Assembly (NCBI RefSeq): GCF_040760075.1
Contig: NZ_CP142884.1
Span: 3,596,001-3,660,000, forward strand
Reading direction: 5' to 3'
Origin: Sphingobacterium sp. R2
GTDB taxonomy: Bacteria > Bacteroidota > Bacteroidia > Sphingobacteriales > Sphingobacteriaceae
Length of the DNA stretch: 64,000 nucleotides
Part shown: piece after piece, positions 46,550 through 54,496 of the stretch
Layout of the letters: the number at the start of each line of letters is the position of its first letter
Position numbering within the stretch: the first letter of the stretch is position 1
Position numbers and translations under genes: made by a program
The notes under the pieces: generated by a model
Seen by the model: the letters and a program-made list of their open reading frames with translations, nothing else
What the model was told of the DNA's origin: nothing
Database searches by the model: none

Positions 46550-47305
46550 TTATAATGTGTTTGTATTTAAGTCTTTGCTGCCATCCTGCTGTACATAATA
46601 TCTAAATGTATAGTATGGGGCAGGCCAATTTAGGTTGGTTACCGCCGCTGGGTTTCCCTTATAGGCATTGATCAGCTGTAATTTGGCATATTTGCCATCG
46701 GGTAAGCGAATCGCATAGGTACGATTGGGGAGCGCCTGCATAATATGGGTGCTCAAACTATAGCGAAACCAGCCATCCGAACCATCTGTTGCTGCCCAGC
46801 CAATTTTGTTTACTTCACTTTTATTAAACTCTTCATCCGAAGGGGCTACAGTGACACTCTGATAGGCTTGTCGCAGTAAAACCACAGCGGTATTATTTGC
46901 CTGGCCGCCATAACCCGGATTGTATTCATGCTGGGAATTGTTCACATAGATCTCTGAATTATAAGGACCTGTAAAGGCAATATCCCAATCCTTTGTTTTA
47001 AGCCACTGCGCAGAATCGGCTTTGGTCTTAACCCATATTTGCTTTTGATCTTTAAAACGAAAAAGAAATATAAAAAATGGTCTTTGCTCTTTTCCTTCAG
47101 TACCTTCGCCCATGGCTGCATCGGTATCGCCAGCAAGATCTTTGATCATTGTACTTTTGCCATCTTCTAATCCGATCGTATAGTCTTTATCTTTCCCACA
47201 GGATACCACTGTCAATAACAATAGTGCTGAAAAAATACAACGGCCAATCTTGTGAAAGGAAAGCCAGATGCTACATTCTCCAATAATCATGCGAATCGTT
47301 CTCAT
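46550..47305 (-). CDS. hmuY: HmuY-family heme-binding lipoprotein
   Basis: 251-aa lipoprotein (VVSCGKDKD) with a full HmuY domain: WLKTKDWDIAFTGPYNSEIYVN, GWFRYSLSTHIMQALPNRTYAIRLPDGKYAKLQLINAY, YYTFRYYVQQ. It is the first gene after the TonB-dependent receptor (47-bp gap), the arrangement seen in hmuYR operons. The start could be an internal ATG (MIIGE) six codons on. Good confidence for family. Confidence 0.87.
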   Translation of the reverse strand: MRTIRMIIGECSIWLSFHKIGRCIFSALLLLTVVSCGKDKDYTIGLEDGKSTMIKDLAGDTDAAMGEGTEGKEQRPFFIFLFRFKDQKQIWVKTKADSAQWLKTKDWDIAFTGPYNSEIYVNNSQHEYNPGYGGQANNTAVVLLRQAYQSVTVAPSDEEFNKSEVNKIGWAATDGSDGWFRYSLSTHIMQALPNRTYAIRLPDGKYAKLQLINAYKGNPAAVTNLNWPAPYYTFRYYVQQDGSKDLNTNTL

Positions 47306-47352
47306 CTTTTATCTTGTACTTTGTGTGCTAAATTCTTGTTCATTAGTCCTTA

Positions 47353-49731
47353 TTATTCTTTTATCCAACGGTAGCTCACGCCGCCCATAATAACGCGTCC
47401 AGGTTGCCCAAGTAAATAACGGCTTGTAAAATTGAATAAATTGTCACCGATCAGACGCAGTGTCAATCTGCGGTTCATCAGACTCTTTTCTACCGTCATA
47501 TTCACCAGTGTATGATAGGGGATAAAGATGTCATATTTGTCGATAAACTGGTTGCCATTGTATTCCTGAAAAGGTGTGGCACTTCTGAAATTGACACGCG
47601 CATTGACATTGACGCCCCAGGGTTTATATTCATATTGGGCTTTTGCATTGAACATGTGTCTCGAACGGTCCTCAATACCCCAATAATCCGATTTTTTACT
47701 CTGGCGATATTCGCCTGTAGCGGGATCGTTGATCTGGTTATAGGGATAACTTCCCTTGGCAATACTATCCAAAACACTCAAGTCTTTGGCAATCAGGTAT
47801 TGATAGCCCATCGACAATTGCAGATCTTTGGTCGCCTGATAGGTCAATGAAACTTCAAAACCTTTGTTCATGGCTTTGGGCAGGTTGCGGTAGCTATAGA
47901 TCTGTGCTACTTTGGTCCCGTTACCTACACTGACTGTGTTGATCTGATTGTTGATCCGATGGTAGAAGACCGAGAAATCGGCCTGAAATCTATTGGACGG
48001 ACTCCAAGTAATTCCAATATTGTTTGAAATGCTGGTTTCGGCTTTGAGATTACCCGCTACCAAATTGAGCATATAGCTGTTTTTATAACTCAGTTCTCCG
48101 GCTTGATCCATGGCTGCAATCACATCGGCTACGCTCTCTGAACCGACGACCAAATAGTTGGCTGCTGGATTGAAAAAGACCTGATAGCGCATCTTATAGT
48201 CGGGTGCCTTAAATCCTGCTCCGATACCACCTTTGATCAAAAGCTTAGGGCTGACATGGTATTGTATACCCAAACTTGGACTCAGATGGCCATTGTAGAC
48301 ATTGGTCTGATCGTAGCGTAGACCCAGCGTCGTCAATAAGCGGTCTACAGGTTTCCATTCGGTCTGCAAATAGGCGAATGCGCTGTTCAAAGAGCGCTTG
48401 GCATCCAGATCCTGGTTGTCCATCAGTTCAAGACTGCCGCCTACACCACCGGTAAGTTTGACCTGCTGCGCGGGGCTATACGCAAATTGCTGTTCAATGC
48501 GGTGTACATTCTGACCGAATTGCTCGGCACTTGCAACAATACTTTGTTGCAACCATTGTGCGGCAATCTGGGAGTGGAAACGCGAGAAATAGTAACGCGT
48601 CATACTGCGCAGTCCCGACTCGAAATTATGGTCGTAACTCGCCGAAAGATTGATGTCCTGATCTTTTTGTTTATCCTGTAGTGCGGCCGATTCGGACCAT
48701 GCATTGATCATTTCAGATTCTCGGGCTGCATAACGCCCTGTAACGCCCAAAGTGCCATTTTTGCTTGTACGATAACGCACTCGCCCCTGGAAACTATAGT
48801 TGGTATAGGGTGGAAATGTGGTGCTCTTGGAGTCCAGATACTGCTTGTCGGTATTAAAACCATCCGTGCGGTAGTAATTGCCCGAAAAGACGGCGCTCCC
48901 GCGTTGATTAGCAAAAGGTGTTTCGGCTTCCAGCGTTGCATCAACGGTATTGAGACTGCCATAAAGAAGCGATGCCTGTGCCTGTGGTGTGATTGCACCA
49001 TGGCGAGTAATGATATTGATCGCACCACCTAATGCGTCACTGCCGTATAAGCAGGAGGATGCGCCTTTGATGATTTCGATACGTTCGATGTTGGTCACCG
49101 AGATACGGGATAGGTCAAAATTGCCACTGTTGCGCCCCAGCATGGGTTGTCCATCTACAAGGACCATCACGTAGTTGCTGCTGAATCCCTGGATCTGTAC
49201 ACCGACGGCTCGGGAGCCCCCGGCAATATCGTTGACGATGGCTATACCCGTCTGTTCTTTTAGAACTTCATCCAGTCGGCGGCTGCCCATAAGCTCAATT
49301 TCACGTTTGGTGATGACTTTAACGGGCATGGCGGCATTTTCGGCCTTAACGAGATTGTCTACAGCCTGCGCTTTACCCTGCACATCAACTACATCCATCT
49401 GCCTTTCTTCAGCTTTTAACACAATGCTCAACTGCTGATTTTTGTCTTCCAAATCGATAACTTGACGGTACTGCTGATAACCCATGGCCTGTACCTGTAA
49501 TTCGTAGCGCCCAGCATAGAGCTGACTAAATTGAAATCTCCCTGCAGTATCTGTTTTAAAAGCATATTTGTCCGGATAAAGATATACGGTCGCATTGGCT
49601 ACGCCTTTATTGGATTCGTTTTTCAATACACCGGAGATTTTCCATTTTTCCTGTGCTTGCAGGGTATAAACCTGGCAGGCACATAAGGCGATCAGGGTGC
49701 TTGTTCGAATAGATGAGATGCTTCTAAACAC
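47353..49731 (-). CDS. TonB-dependent heme receptor (HmuR-like)
   Basis: 792-aa outer-membrane receptor with GTG start and signal peptide (ALCACQVYTLQAQ). An N-terminal carboxypeptidase-regulatory-like domain (30-115; VANATVYLYPDKYAFKTDTAG) precedes the plug (RRLDEVLKEQTGIAIVND, VQIQGFSSNYVMVLVDGQPMLG, IEIIKGASSCLYGSDALGGAINI) and a barrel ending YRWIKE. Context (HmuY genes downstream, HmuTUV divergent) identifies heme as the likely cargo. A Fur-like palindrome lies 6-28 bp before the start codon. Confidence 0.87.
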   Translation of the reverse strand: MFRSISSIRTSTLIALCACQVYTLQAQEKWKISGVLKNESNKGVANATVYLYPDKYAFKTDTAGRFQFSQLYAGRYELQVQAMGYQQYRQVIDLEDKNQQLSIVLKAEERQMDVVDVQGKAQAVDNLVKAENAAMPVKVITKREIELMGSRRLDEVLKEQTGIAIVNDIAGGSRAVGVQIQGFSSNYVMVLVDGQPMLGRNSGNFDLSRISVTNIERIEIIKGASSCLYGSDALGGAINIITRHGAITPQAQASLLYGSLNTVDATLEAETPFANQRGSAVFSGNYYRTDGFNTDKQYLDSKSTTFPPYTNYSFQGRVRYRTSKNGTLGVTGRYAARESEMINAWSESAALQDKQKDQDINLSASYDHNFESGLRSMTRYYFSRFHSQIAAQWLQQSIVASAEQFGQNVHRIEQQFAYSPAQQVKLTGGVGGSLELMDNQDLDAKRSLNSAFAYLQTEWKPVDRLLTTLGLRYDQTNVYNGHLSPSLGIQYHVSPKLLIKGGIGAGFKAPDYKMRYQVFFNPAANYLVVGSESVADVIAAMDQAGELSYKNSYMLNLVAGNLKAETSISNNIGITWSPSNRFQADFSVFYHRINNQINTVSVGNGTKVAQIYSYRNLPKAMNKGFEVSLTYQATKDLQLSMGYQYLIAKDLSVLDSIAKGSYPYNQINDPATGEYRQSKKSDYWGIEDRSRHMFNAKAQYEYKPWGVNVNARVNFRSATPFQEYNGNQFIDKYDIFIPYHTLVNMTVEKSLMNRRLTLRLIGDNLFNFTSRYLLGQPGRVIMGGVSYRWIKE

Positions 49732-49736
49732 TATTT

Positions 49737-49759
49737 TTATTTTTACTAATTCTAAATAA
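49737..49759. promoter_or_regulatory. Fur-like palindrome before the heme receptor
   Basis: TTATTTT-TACTAATTC-TAAATAA, 19 of 22 informative positions of the shared palindrome; only 6 bp from the GTG start, so it lies in the transcribed leader. Confidence 0.6.
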
Positions 49760-49938
49760 TGTTACAAAAAACGGTAATCCGTCTGAATTTTTCTCTATGC
49801 AAAATGTCATAAATTCTATTTAATCCGTTTTTTGCGGACTGAAAAGTAGTATATTTTAAGGGTTATATTGTTGTTTATTAGTATTTTATACTTCTTTTTA
49901 TGTTGTGGTGTGCTATTCTGAAAGATTCGATATAATTT

Positions 49939-49961
49939 GTATTTAGACTGATTATTGATTT
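49939..49961. promoter_or_regulatory. Weak Fur-like palindrome before hmuT
   Basis: GTATTTAGACTGATT followed by ATTGATTT: 16 of 22 positions match the shared palindrome, the left half well and the right half poorly. 83 bp before the hmuT ATG. Confidence 0.35.
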
Positions 49962-50043
49962 GTTTTGTACTCAAGTTGAAAGGCGAGATGCGAAAACCAT
50001 TCCTGGAAATCCGCTATCGTCATCATGGAGATAAAAAATTACG

Positions 50044-50901
50044 ATGAGTAGATTTTATGTTGTTATACTGTGTTTTGTGATGCAAATCGGTGGATGGGCG
50101 ACGGCACAGCAGAGAATCATTACGTTAAACAGTTCGTTGACCGAAACGATCTACGGACTGGGAGTAGGCGAGCGCATGGTCGCTACCGATGTGACAAGTA
50201 TATCGCCCAAAGCGGCTGCAGCCTTGCCGAGGGTAAGCAAAAATCGGTCGGTTTCGGCCGAAGGTCTGTTATCTTTTAAACCGAGCATCGTCATTGCGAA
50301 TGAAGGCGATGTATCCAAATCGGTCATTCAGCAGATCCGTGCGGCTGGTGTGAAGTTCGTCTCCATTAAACCAAATTATTCTGTTCCGGGGGCACTTCGT
50401 TACATCCAGGAGGTCGCAGATGCCGTCGGTGAATCTGCCGCCGGTAAAAATCTGGTTTCCCGCACGAAAGTAAGCTTGGATCATACCATGGAATTAGTAA
50501 AGAAGGAAACTCAGGGTAAAGCAGCGCCCAAAGTATTGTTTTTATATGCCCGTGGTACAGGTACCATGAGTGTGGCAGGTAAGGGCAGTAGCCTGGATGC
50601 GATGATTAATCTGGCTGGTGGTAAAAATGCGGTTCAGGAATTTTCGGATTTCAAGCCCTATACGACGGAAGCGCTGGTGCAGGCCAATCCAGATATTGTG
50701 TTGCTATTTGATTTTGGCGCGAGTAGTCTTGGCGGAGAGGATGCTATCCTCAAATTGCCGGGCATGCGTATTACGAATGCGGGTAAAAACGGCCGTATCT
50801 TGGTGATGAATGCCTCACTACTGGTCAATTTCAGTAACCGGCTGCCTGACGCAATCTTAGCATTGCACCATGGATTTGGAAAAGTAATGGATTCAAAATA
50901 A
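50044..50901 (+). CDS. hmuT: Heme ABC transporter substrate-binding protein
   Basis: 285-aa periplasmic binding protein of the BtuF/HmuT class: signal peptide (MQIGGWATAQQ), RIITLNSSLTETIYGLGVGERMVATDVTS at the mature N-terminus, long central helix, and MSVAGKGSSLDAMINLAGGKNAV. Binds heme or a related cofactor in the periplasm and delivers it to the permease. First of a three-gene operon divergent from the heme receptor. Vitamin B12 is an alternative ligand, but context favours heme. Confidence 0.87.
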   Translation: MSRFYVVILCFVMQIGGWATAQQRIITLNSSLTETIYGLGVGERMVATDVTSISPKAAAALPRVSKNRSVSAEGLLSFKPSIVIANEGDVSKSVIQQIRAAGVKFVSIKPNYSVPGALRYIQEVADAVGESAAGKNLVSRTKVSLDHTMELVKKETQGKAAPKVLFLYARGTGTMSVAGKGSSLDAMINLAGGKNAVQEFSDFKPYTTEALVQANPDIVLLFDFGASSLGGEDAILKLPGMRITNAGKNGRILVMNASLLVNFSNRLPDAILALHHGFGKVMDSK

Positions 50902-50906
50902 AGCCG

Positions 50907-51938
50907 GTGCAAAAGAAGCAGAAATTTATCCTATTGGCTTTGGGCCTGGTATTGGTTGTTGTCAGTATCGTTGCCTTGGGGATGGGGGCTTATCATATTC
51001 CGTCCGCTGATATCTTAACGATGTTGATGCAAAAATTGCACTTGGGGAGTGCCAGCAGTGTGCCTGATATGCAAGGAGATGTTCTTTTTGAGATTCGTAT
51101 GCCGCGTCTTTTGCTCGGACTTTTGGTAGGTGCAGCGCTTGGTATATCCGGTGCTGCAATCCAAGGTATATTCCGTAATCCGCTGGCTGAACCAGGACTG
51201 ATTGGGATTTCGTCAGGAGCGTCTCTTTTTGCGGTATTGATCATTGCCTTTGAGACTTTCCTCTTTACTTCATTATCTGCCTGGATCGGTTATTATTTAT
51301 TGGCTTTTGGTGCGTTTGTGGGGGCGGGTTTAACAGCCTTTCTCGTTTACCGTATTGCAAGCAAGAACGGGCGCCCCAATGTAACCACCATGTTATTGGC
51401 GGGGATTGCTATTAATGCATTTGCGGGGGCGCTAACAGGTTTGATGACTTATCTGTCTACAGAACAGCAGTTGCGTACCATCACTTTCTGGATGCTGGGC
51501 AGTTTGGGCGGTGCTACTTGGAATAACTTAACGGCTTTGGCGCCATTTATTTTGATCCCGATATTGATATTGCCCTTTTTTGGTAAGTCGCTAAATGCTT
51601 TTGCATTGGGGGAACTGCAGGCAGATCTATTGGGGATGCGCACGGACCGTGTCAAACGATGGGTTGTCATCCTCTCCACATTAGCAGTGGGAGCTTCTGT
51701 TGCCGTATCGGGCATCATCGGATTTGTGGGATTGATTGTTCCACATACAGTTCGCCTGATGGGTGGGGCGGATCACAGATTTGTGCTTCCTGGTTCATTG
51801 CTATTAGGGGCACTGGTGTTGACATTGGCGGATGTGATCGCCCGGGTCGCTGTGGCACCCATCGAATTGCCCATCGGCGTGATTACAGCATTACTGGGTA
51901 CACCTGTATTCTTGTATATTTTAATCAAAGATAAATAG
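50907..51938 (+). CDS. hmuU: Heme ABC transporter permease (FecCD family)
   Basis: 343-aa FecCD-type permease with about ten membrane helices. Signatures: EIRMPRLLLGLLVGAALGISGAAIQGIFRNPLAEPGLIGISSGA and GIIGFVGLIVPHTVRLMGGADHR. Forms the inner-membrane channel. GTG start, 5 bp after the hmuT stop, indicating tight coupling. Belongs with hmuT and hmuV. Confidence 0.92.
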   Translation: MQKKQKFILLALGLVLVVVSIVALGMGAYHIPSADILTMLMQKLHLGSASSVPDMQGDVLFEIRMPRLLLGLLVGAALGISGAAIQGIFRNPLAEPGLIGISSGASLFAVLIIAFETFLFTSLSAWIGYYLLAFGAFVGAGLTAFLVYRIASKNGRPNVTTMLLAGIAINAFAGALTGLMTYLSTEQQLRTITFWMLGSLGGATWNNLTALAPFILIPILILPFFGKSLNAFALGELQADLLGMRTDRVKRWVVILSTLAVGASVAVSGIIGFVGLIVPHTVRLMGGADHRFVLPGSLLLGALVLTLADVIARVAVAPIELPIGVITALLGTPVFLYILIKDK

Positions 51939-51971
51939 CCTTTTGGCAGAAGCTTAAAAAATAATCGCATT

Positions 51972-52763
51972 ATGCTACGTGTAGAGAAGATCAACTATGA
52001 AGTGAACGGACGAAAGCTCCTGAAGGATATTACCTTTCAGGTGCGCAAAGGTGAAGTTCTAGCAATTCTAGGAGCCAATGGCGCTGGTAAATCTACGCTG
52101 ATTGGGGTGCTTTGTGGTGAAAAGAAGCCTGATTCGGGAGCTGTTCATCTTAATGGAAGGGCTTTATCAACATATGACCCAGCGACGCTCTCTAAATGCA
52201 GGGCGCTGTTGAGCCAGCAGCAGCAGATGACGCTAAGCTTTAACGTGAAGGAAATTGTGCTGATGGGAAGGTATCCGCATTACAAGAATACACCGAAAGA
52301 ACATGACTATAGTGTCGTTGCGGAAACCATGGAGCTTTGTGGGGTGTCGGCTTTCGCTGAGCGGGATTTTCTGAGCTTATCGGGTGGCGAACAGCAGCGT
52401 GTCCATCTTGCACGCATCTTGGCACAGGTCTGGGACAATCCGGATTCACTGCTGTTATTGGATGAGCCAATCTCTGCCCTCGATTTACACTATCAGCAGA
52501 AAGTCCTTGCGATAGCCCGTGCGCTTGCCCGTAAAGGATTTATGGTCGTGCTGATTGTGCATGATGTCAATTTTGCGGCAATGTATGCCGATCGTATCCT
52601 CATGCTAAAAAATGGGCGTAAGCTTTTTCATGGAACGCCTGTAGAGGTGCTCGCCCAAAAGGAAATTTATACCATCTTTTCGGTGGAATCAAACGTCATT
52701 ATGAATCCAAGAACATTGAAACCGTATGTTCAGTTGGAGGAAATGGATATTGATCTGGGTTAG
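51972..52763 (+). CDS. hmuV: Heme ABC transporter ATP-binding protein
   Basis: 263-aa ATPase: Walker A GANGAGKST (38-46), Q-loop in LLSQQQQMT, signature LSGGEQQRVHLARI, Walker B LLLLDEPISALDLHYQ and switch His in VHDVNFA. Sequence style (LSFNVKEIVLMGRYPHY) matches HmuV. Drives heme import through HmuU. Last of hmuTUV; the regulator gene follows after 90 bp with its own control site. Confidence 0.92.
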   Translation: MLRVEKINYEVNGRKLLKDITFQVRKGEVLAILGANGAGKSTLIGVLCGEKKPDSGAVHLNGRALSTYDPATLSKCRALLSQQQQMTLSFNVKEIVLMGRYPHYKNTPKEHDYSVVAETMELCGVSAFAERDFLSLSGGEQQRVHLARILAQVWDNPDSLLLLDEPISALDLHYQQKVLAIARALARKGFMVVLIVHDVNFAAMYADRILMLKNGRKLFHGTPVEVLAQKEIYTIFSVESNVIMNPRTLKPYVQLEEMDIDLG

Positions 52764-52767
52764 GTTT

Positions 52768-52790
52768 TTATTTAGAAAGATTATAAATAA
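52768..52790. promoter_or_regulatory. Fur-like palindrome before the PchR-like regulator
   Basis: TTATTTA-GAAAGATTA-TAAATAA, 20 of 22 informative positions; the best copy in the window. It abuts the expected -33 region of the downstream promoter. Confidence 0.65.
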
Positions 52791-52814
52791 TTTTAACGTG
52801 CCAACTTATTTCTT

Positions 52815-52822
52815 TAATTTTG
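52815..52822 (+). promoter_or_regulatory. -7 element TAATTTTG of the AraC/PchR-like gene
   Basis: TAATTTTG matches TAnnTTTG, 32 bp before the ATG at 52854. The -33 box is weak, and the Fur-like palindrome ends 24 bp upstream. Confidence 0.45.
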
Positions 52823-52853
52823 AGTATTTCGGACATATTTTGTATTTGTAATC

Positions 52854-53816
52854 ATGTTGGTTAAAAGTAAAATAGTAGAGTTATCAGATTGGCTTTTTGA
52901 AGAGGAGATTCCGGATAGTTATGTTCCTGACAAACCTTTAGTGGAAAATAGAGTATCCATATCCAAGGATCCTGTGCATATGAAGAATTTCCAGCTATCC
53001 ACTTCAGGATTGTTTATCTTGCATTCAAAGATGCAGTTTGATCGGCCTGTACAAGTGCTTACGGAGATTGAAGGGGAGACAATCACAAGTCAGTTTATAT
53101 TTTTTAAGCCGACAGACAGTAAACTACCCTATGGTATGAGCAGACACAATATCCGTTATATTCCTTCGATTAAATCTATTCATGATGTAGAGCCTGGAAT
53201 CGAATATACTTACTTTATAGCCGTTATATCGAAGGAATATTATCTCAATCTGATTAAACGTGACTCGCTGTTGCATCAACAATTTGTGCACGAGATCGAA
53301 AAGGGAGAGTATACATCGTACTCAGAAGAGGACCTGATAGCAACTTACGAGATGCAGCATACCATAGCTGAATTGATTGAATCCAAAAAGAAAGGTGAGA
53401 TCCGCCGATTGCATACTGAATCGCGTATTGTTGAATTATTGATGTACCAATTTGAGCAATATAACGAGAAGAAGGAAAGTAGTAACTCATTATTCCACGA
53501 AGAGGACGTGCAACGCCTGGAGATGGCTCGGCAAATCTTGGAACAACGCATTGCAAATCCACCAACCCAAAAGGAACTCGCTGCAGAGGTACTCACCAGT
53601 GAGAGTAAACTCCGAAAGGATTTTAAAGAGTATTTTTCGGTTACTATCCACGATTACCTTATACGGGTACGAATGGAAAAGGCCAAAAGCTATCTTTTGG
53701 AAGACAAAATGACAGTTTACGAGGTTGCATTATTAACGGGCTATGGACATCAGAATAACTTTAGCAGCGCTTTTAAAAAATATTATGGGATTTCGCCTGG
53801 CGAGCTCAAAATGTAA
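52854..53816 (+). CDS. AraC-family regulator, PchR-like
   Basis: 320-aa regulator. The N-terminal 190 residues resemble the PchR-type sensor domain (FQLSTSGLFILHSKMQFDRP, SIHDVEPGIEYTYFIAVISKEYYLNLI); the C-terminal part has the AraC DNA-binding domain (PTQKELAAEVLTSESKLRKDFKEYF, VYEVALLTGYGHQNNFSSAFKKYYGISPGELK). PchR-like proteins activate iron or siderophore uptake genes in response to their ligand. Placed at the end of hmuTUV with its own Fur-like site, so it is likely an iron-repressed activator of the locus. Confidence 0.87.
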   Translation: MLVKSKIVELSDWLFEEEIPDSYVPDKPLVENRVSISKDPVHMKNFQLSTSGLFILHSKMQFDRPVQVLTEIEGETITSQFIFFKPTDSKLPYGMSRHNIRYIPSIKSIHDVEPGIEYTYFIAVISKEYYLNLIKRDSLLHQQFVHEIEKGEYTSYSEEDLIATYEMQHTIAELIESKKKGEIRRLHTESRIVELLMYQFEQYNEKKESSNSLFHEEDVQRLEMARQILEQRIANPPTQKELAAEVLTSESKLRKDFKEYFSVTIHDYLIRVRMEKAKSYLLEDKMTVYEVALLTGYGHQNNFSSAFKKYYGISPGELKM

Positions 53817-53830
53817 TTAAATTTTCATTG

Positions 53831-54496
53831 CTACCTGCCTTTTTGAATAGGAAAAATGAGGTCTTCTGAGATTGCGTAACATTTATATTTAATGGATAGT
53901 TCCCTGCTGTCAATTCCTGTAAATTTGCTAAATGCAGGTAGTATGATCTGATGCTCAGAGACTAAAAAACAAGGTAGGCGAAGTTGTCGCTTTGGTGGTA
54001 TAACGATACTCACCCCCGGATGTAAGTGGCCACTAATCCGGAACGATGACGGATCGATTGCGTCGGAAGGATGGTGTTTAAATTGTATTTGCTTTAGAGC
54101 AAAAACTTCGTCATGATGTTGGATAGCAAATTGCTCGGTGATATTTTTCGATAGCCGATCATGATTTCCTTTGACCAGGTGGAGCTTGAGTCCTGTATAT
54201 CTTTTCCTGAACTCTTCCAGTAACAGGACTTCACTATTGATACTTGCATGAACGAGATCACCGACCACAATAACTTGATCGGGTTTATAGTGATCTACTA
54301 AGCCTTCAAGTCGTTTAAGATCGGCAATAGCTGTATCAGTAGGGATGGCAATGCCGTTTTTTCTGAAATGTGCAGCTTTGCCAAGATGGAGGTCTGATAG
54401 GATCAATGCTTTTTCTGCTTGCCAAAATATAGACCTTTGATTGTTAAGTGTTAATTGTTGTTTATTGAATGTGATTGTTTGTTCAGAAAGCTTCAT
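53831..54496 (-). CDS. pdeM: Ligase-associated DNA damage response endonuclease PdeM
   Basis: 221-aa calcineurin-like phosphoesterase. Metal-binding motifs in order: LSDLHLGKAAHFRKNG, VVGDLVHA, VKGNHDRL, ISGHLHPG. Members of this group sit with an ATP-dependent ligase, helicase and MBL nuclease, as here, and are thought to trim damaged DNA ends. The ATG overlaps the helicase stop by 4 nt. Converges on the PchR-like gene with a 14-bp gap. Confidence 0.92.
   Translation of the reverse strand: MKLSEQTITFNKQQLTLNNQRSIFWQAEKALILSDLHLGKAAHFRKNGIAIPTDTAIADLKRLEGLVDHYKPDQVIVVGDLVHASINSEVLLLEEFRKRYTGLKLHLVKGNHDRLSKNITEQFAIQHHDEVFALKQIQFKHHPSDAIDPSSFRISGHLHPGVSIVIPPKRQLRLPCFLVSEHQIILPAFSKFTGIDSRELSIKYKCYAISEDLIFPIQKGR

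Larger units (their letters stand above)
49732..50043. other. Divergent heme control region
   Basis: 312 bp between the receptor (minus) and hmuT (plus). Holds the strong palindrome at 49737-49759, a weaker copy at 49939-49961, and an inverted repeat CAAAAAACGG (49765-49774) / CCGTTTTTTG (49825-49834) in the probable receptor leader. No clear TAnnTTTG element on either strand. Confidence 0.5.
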
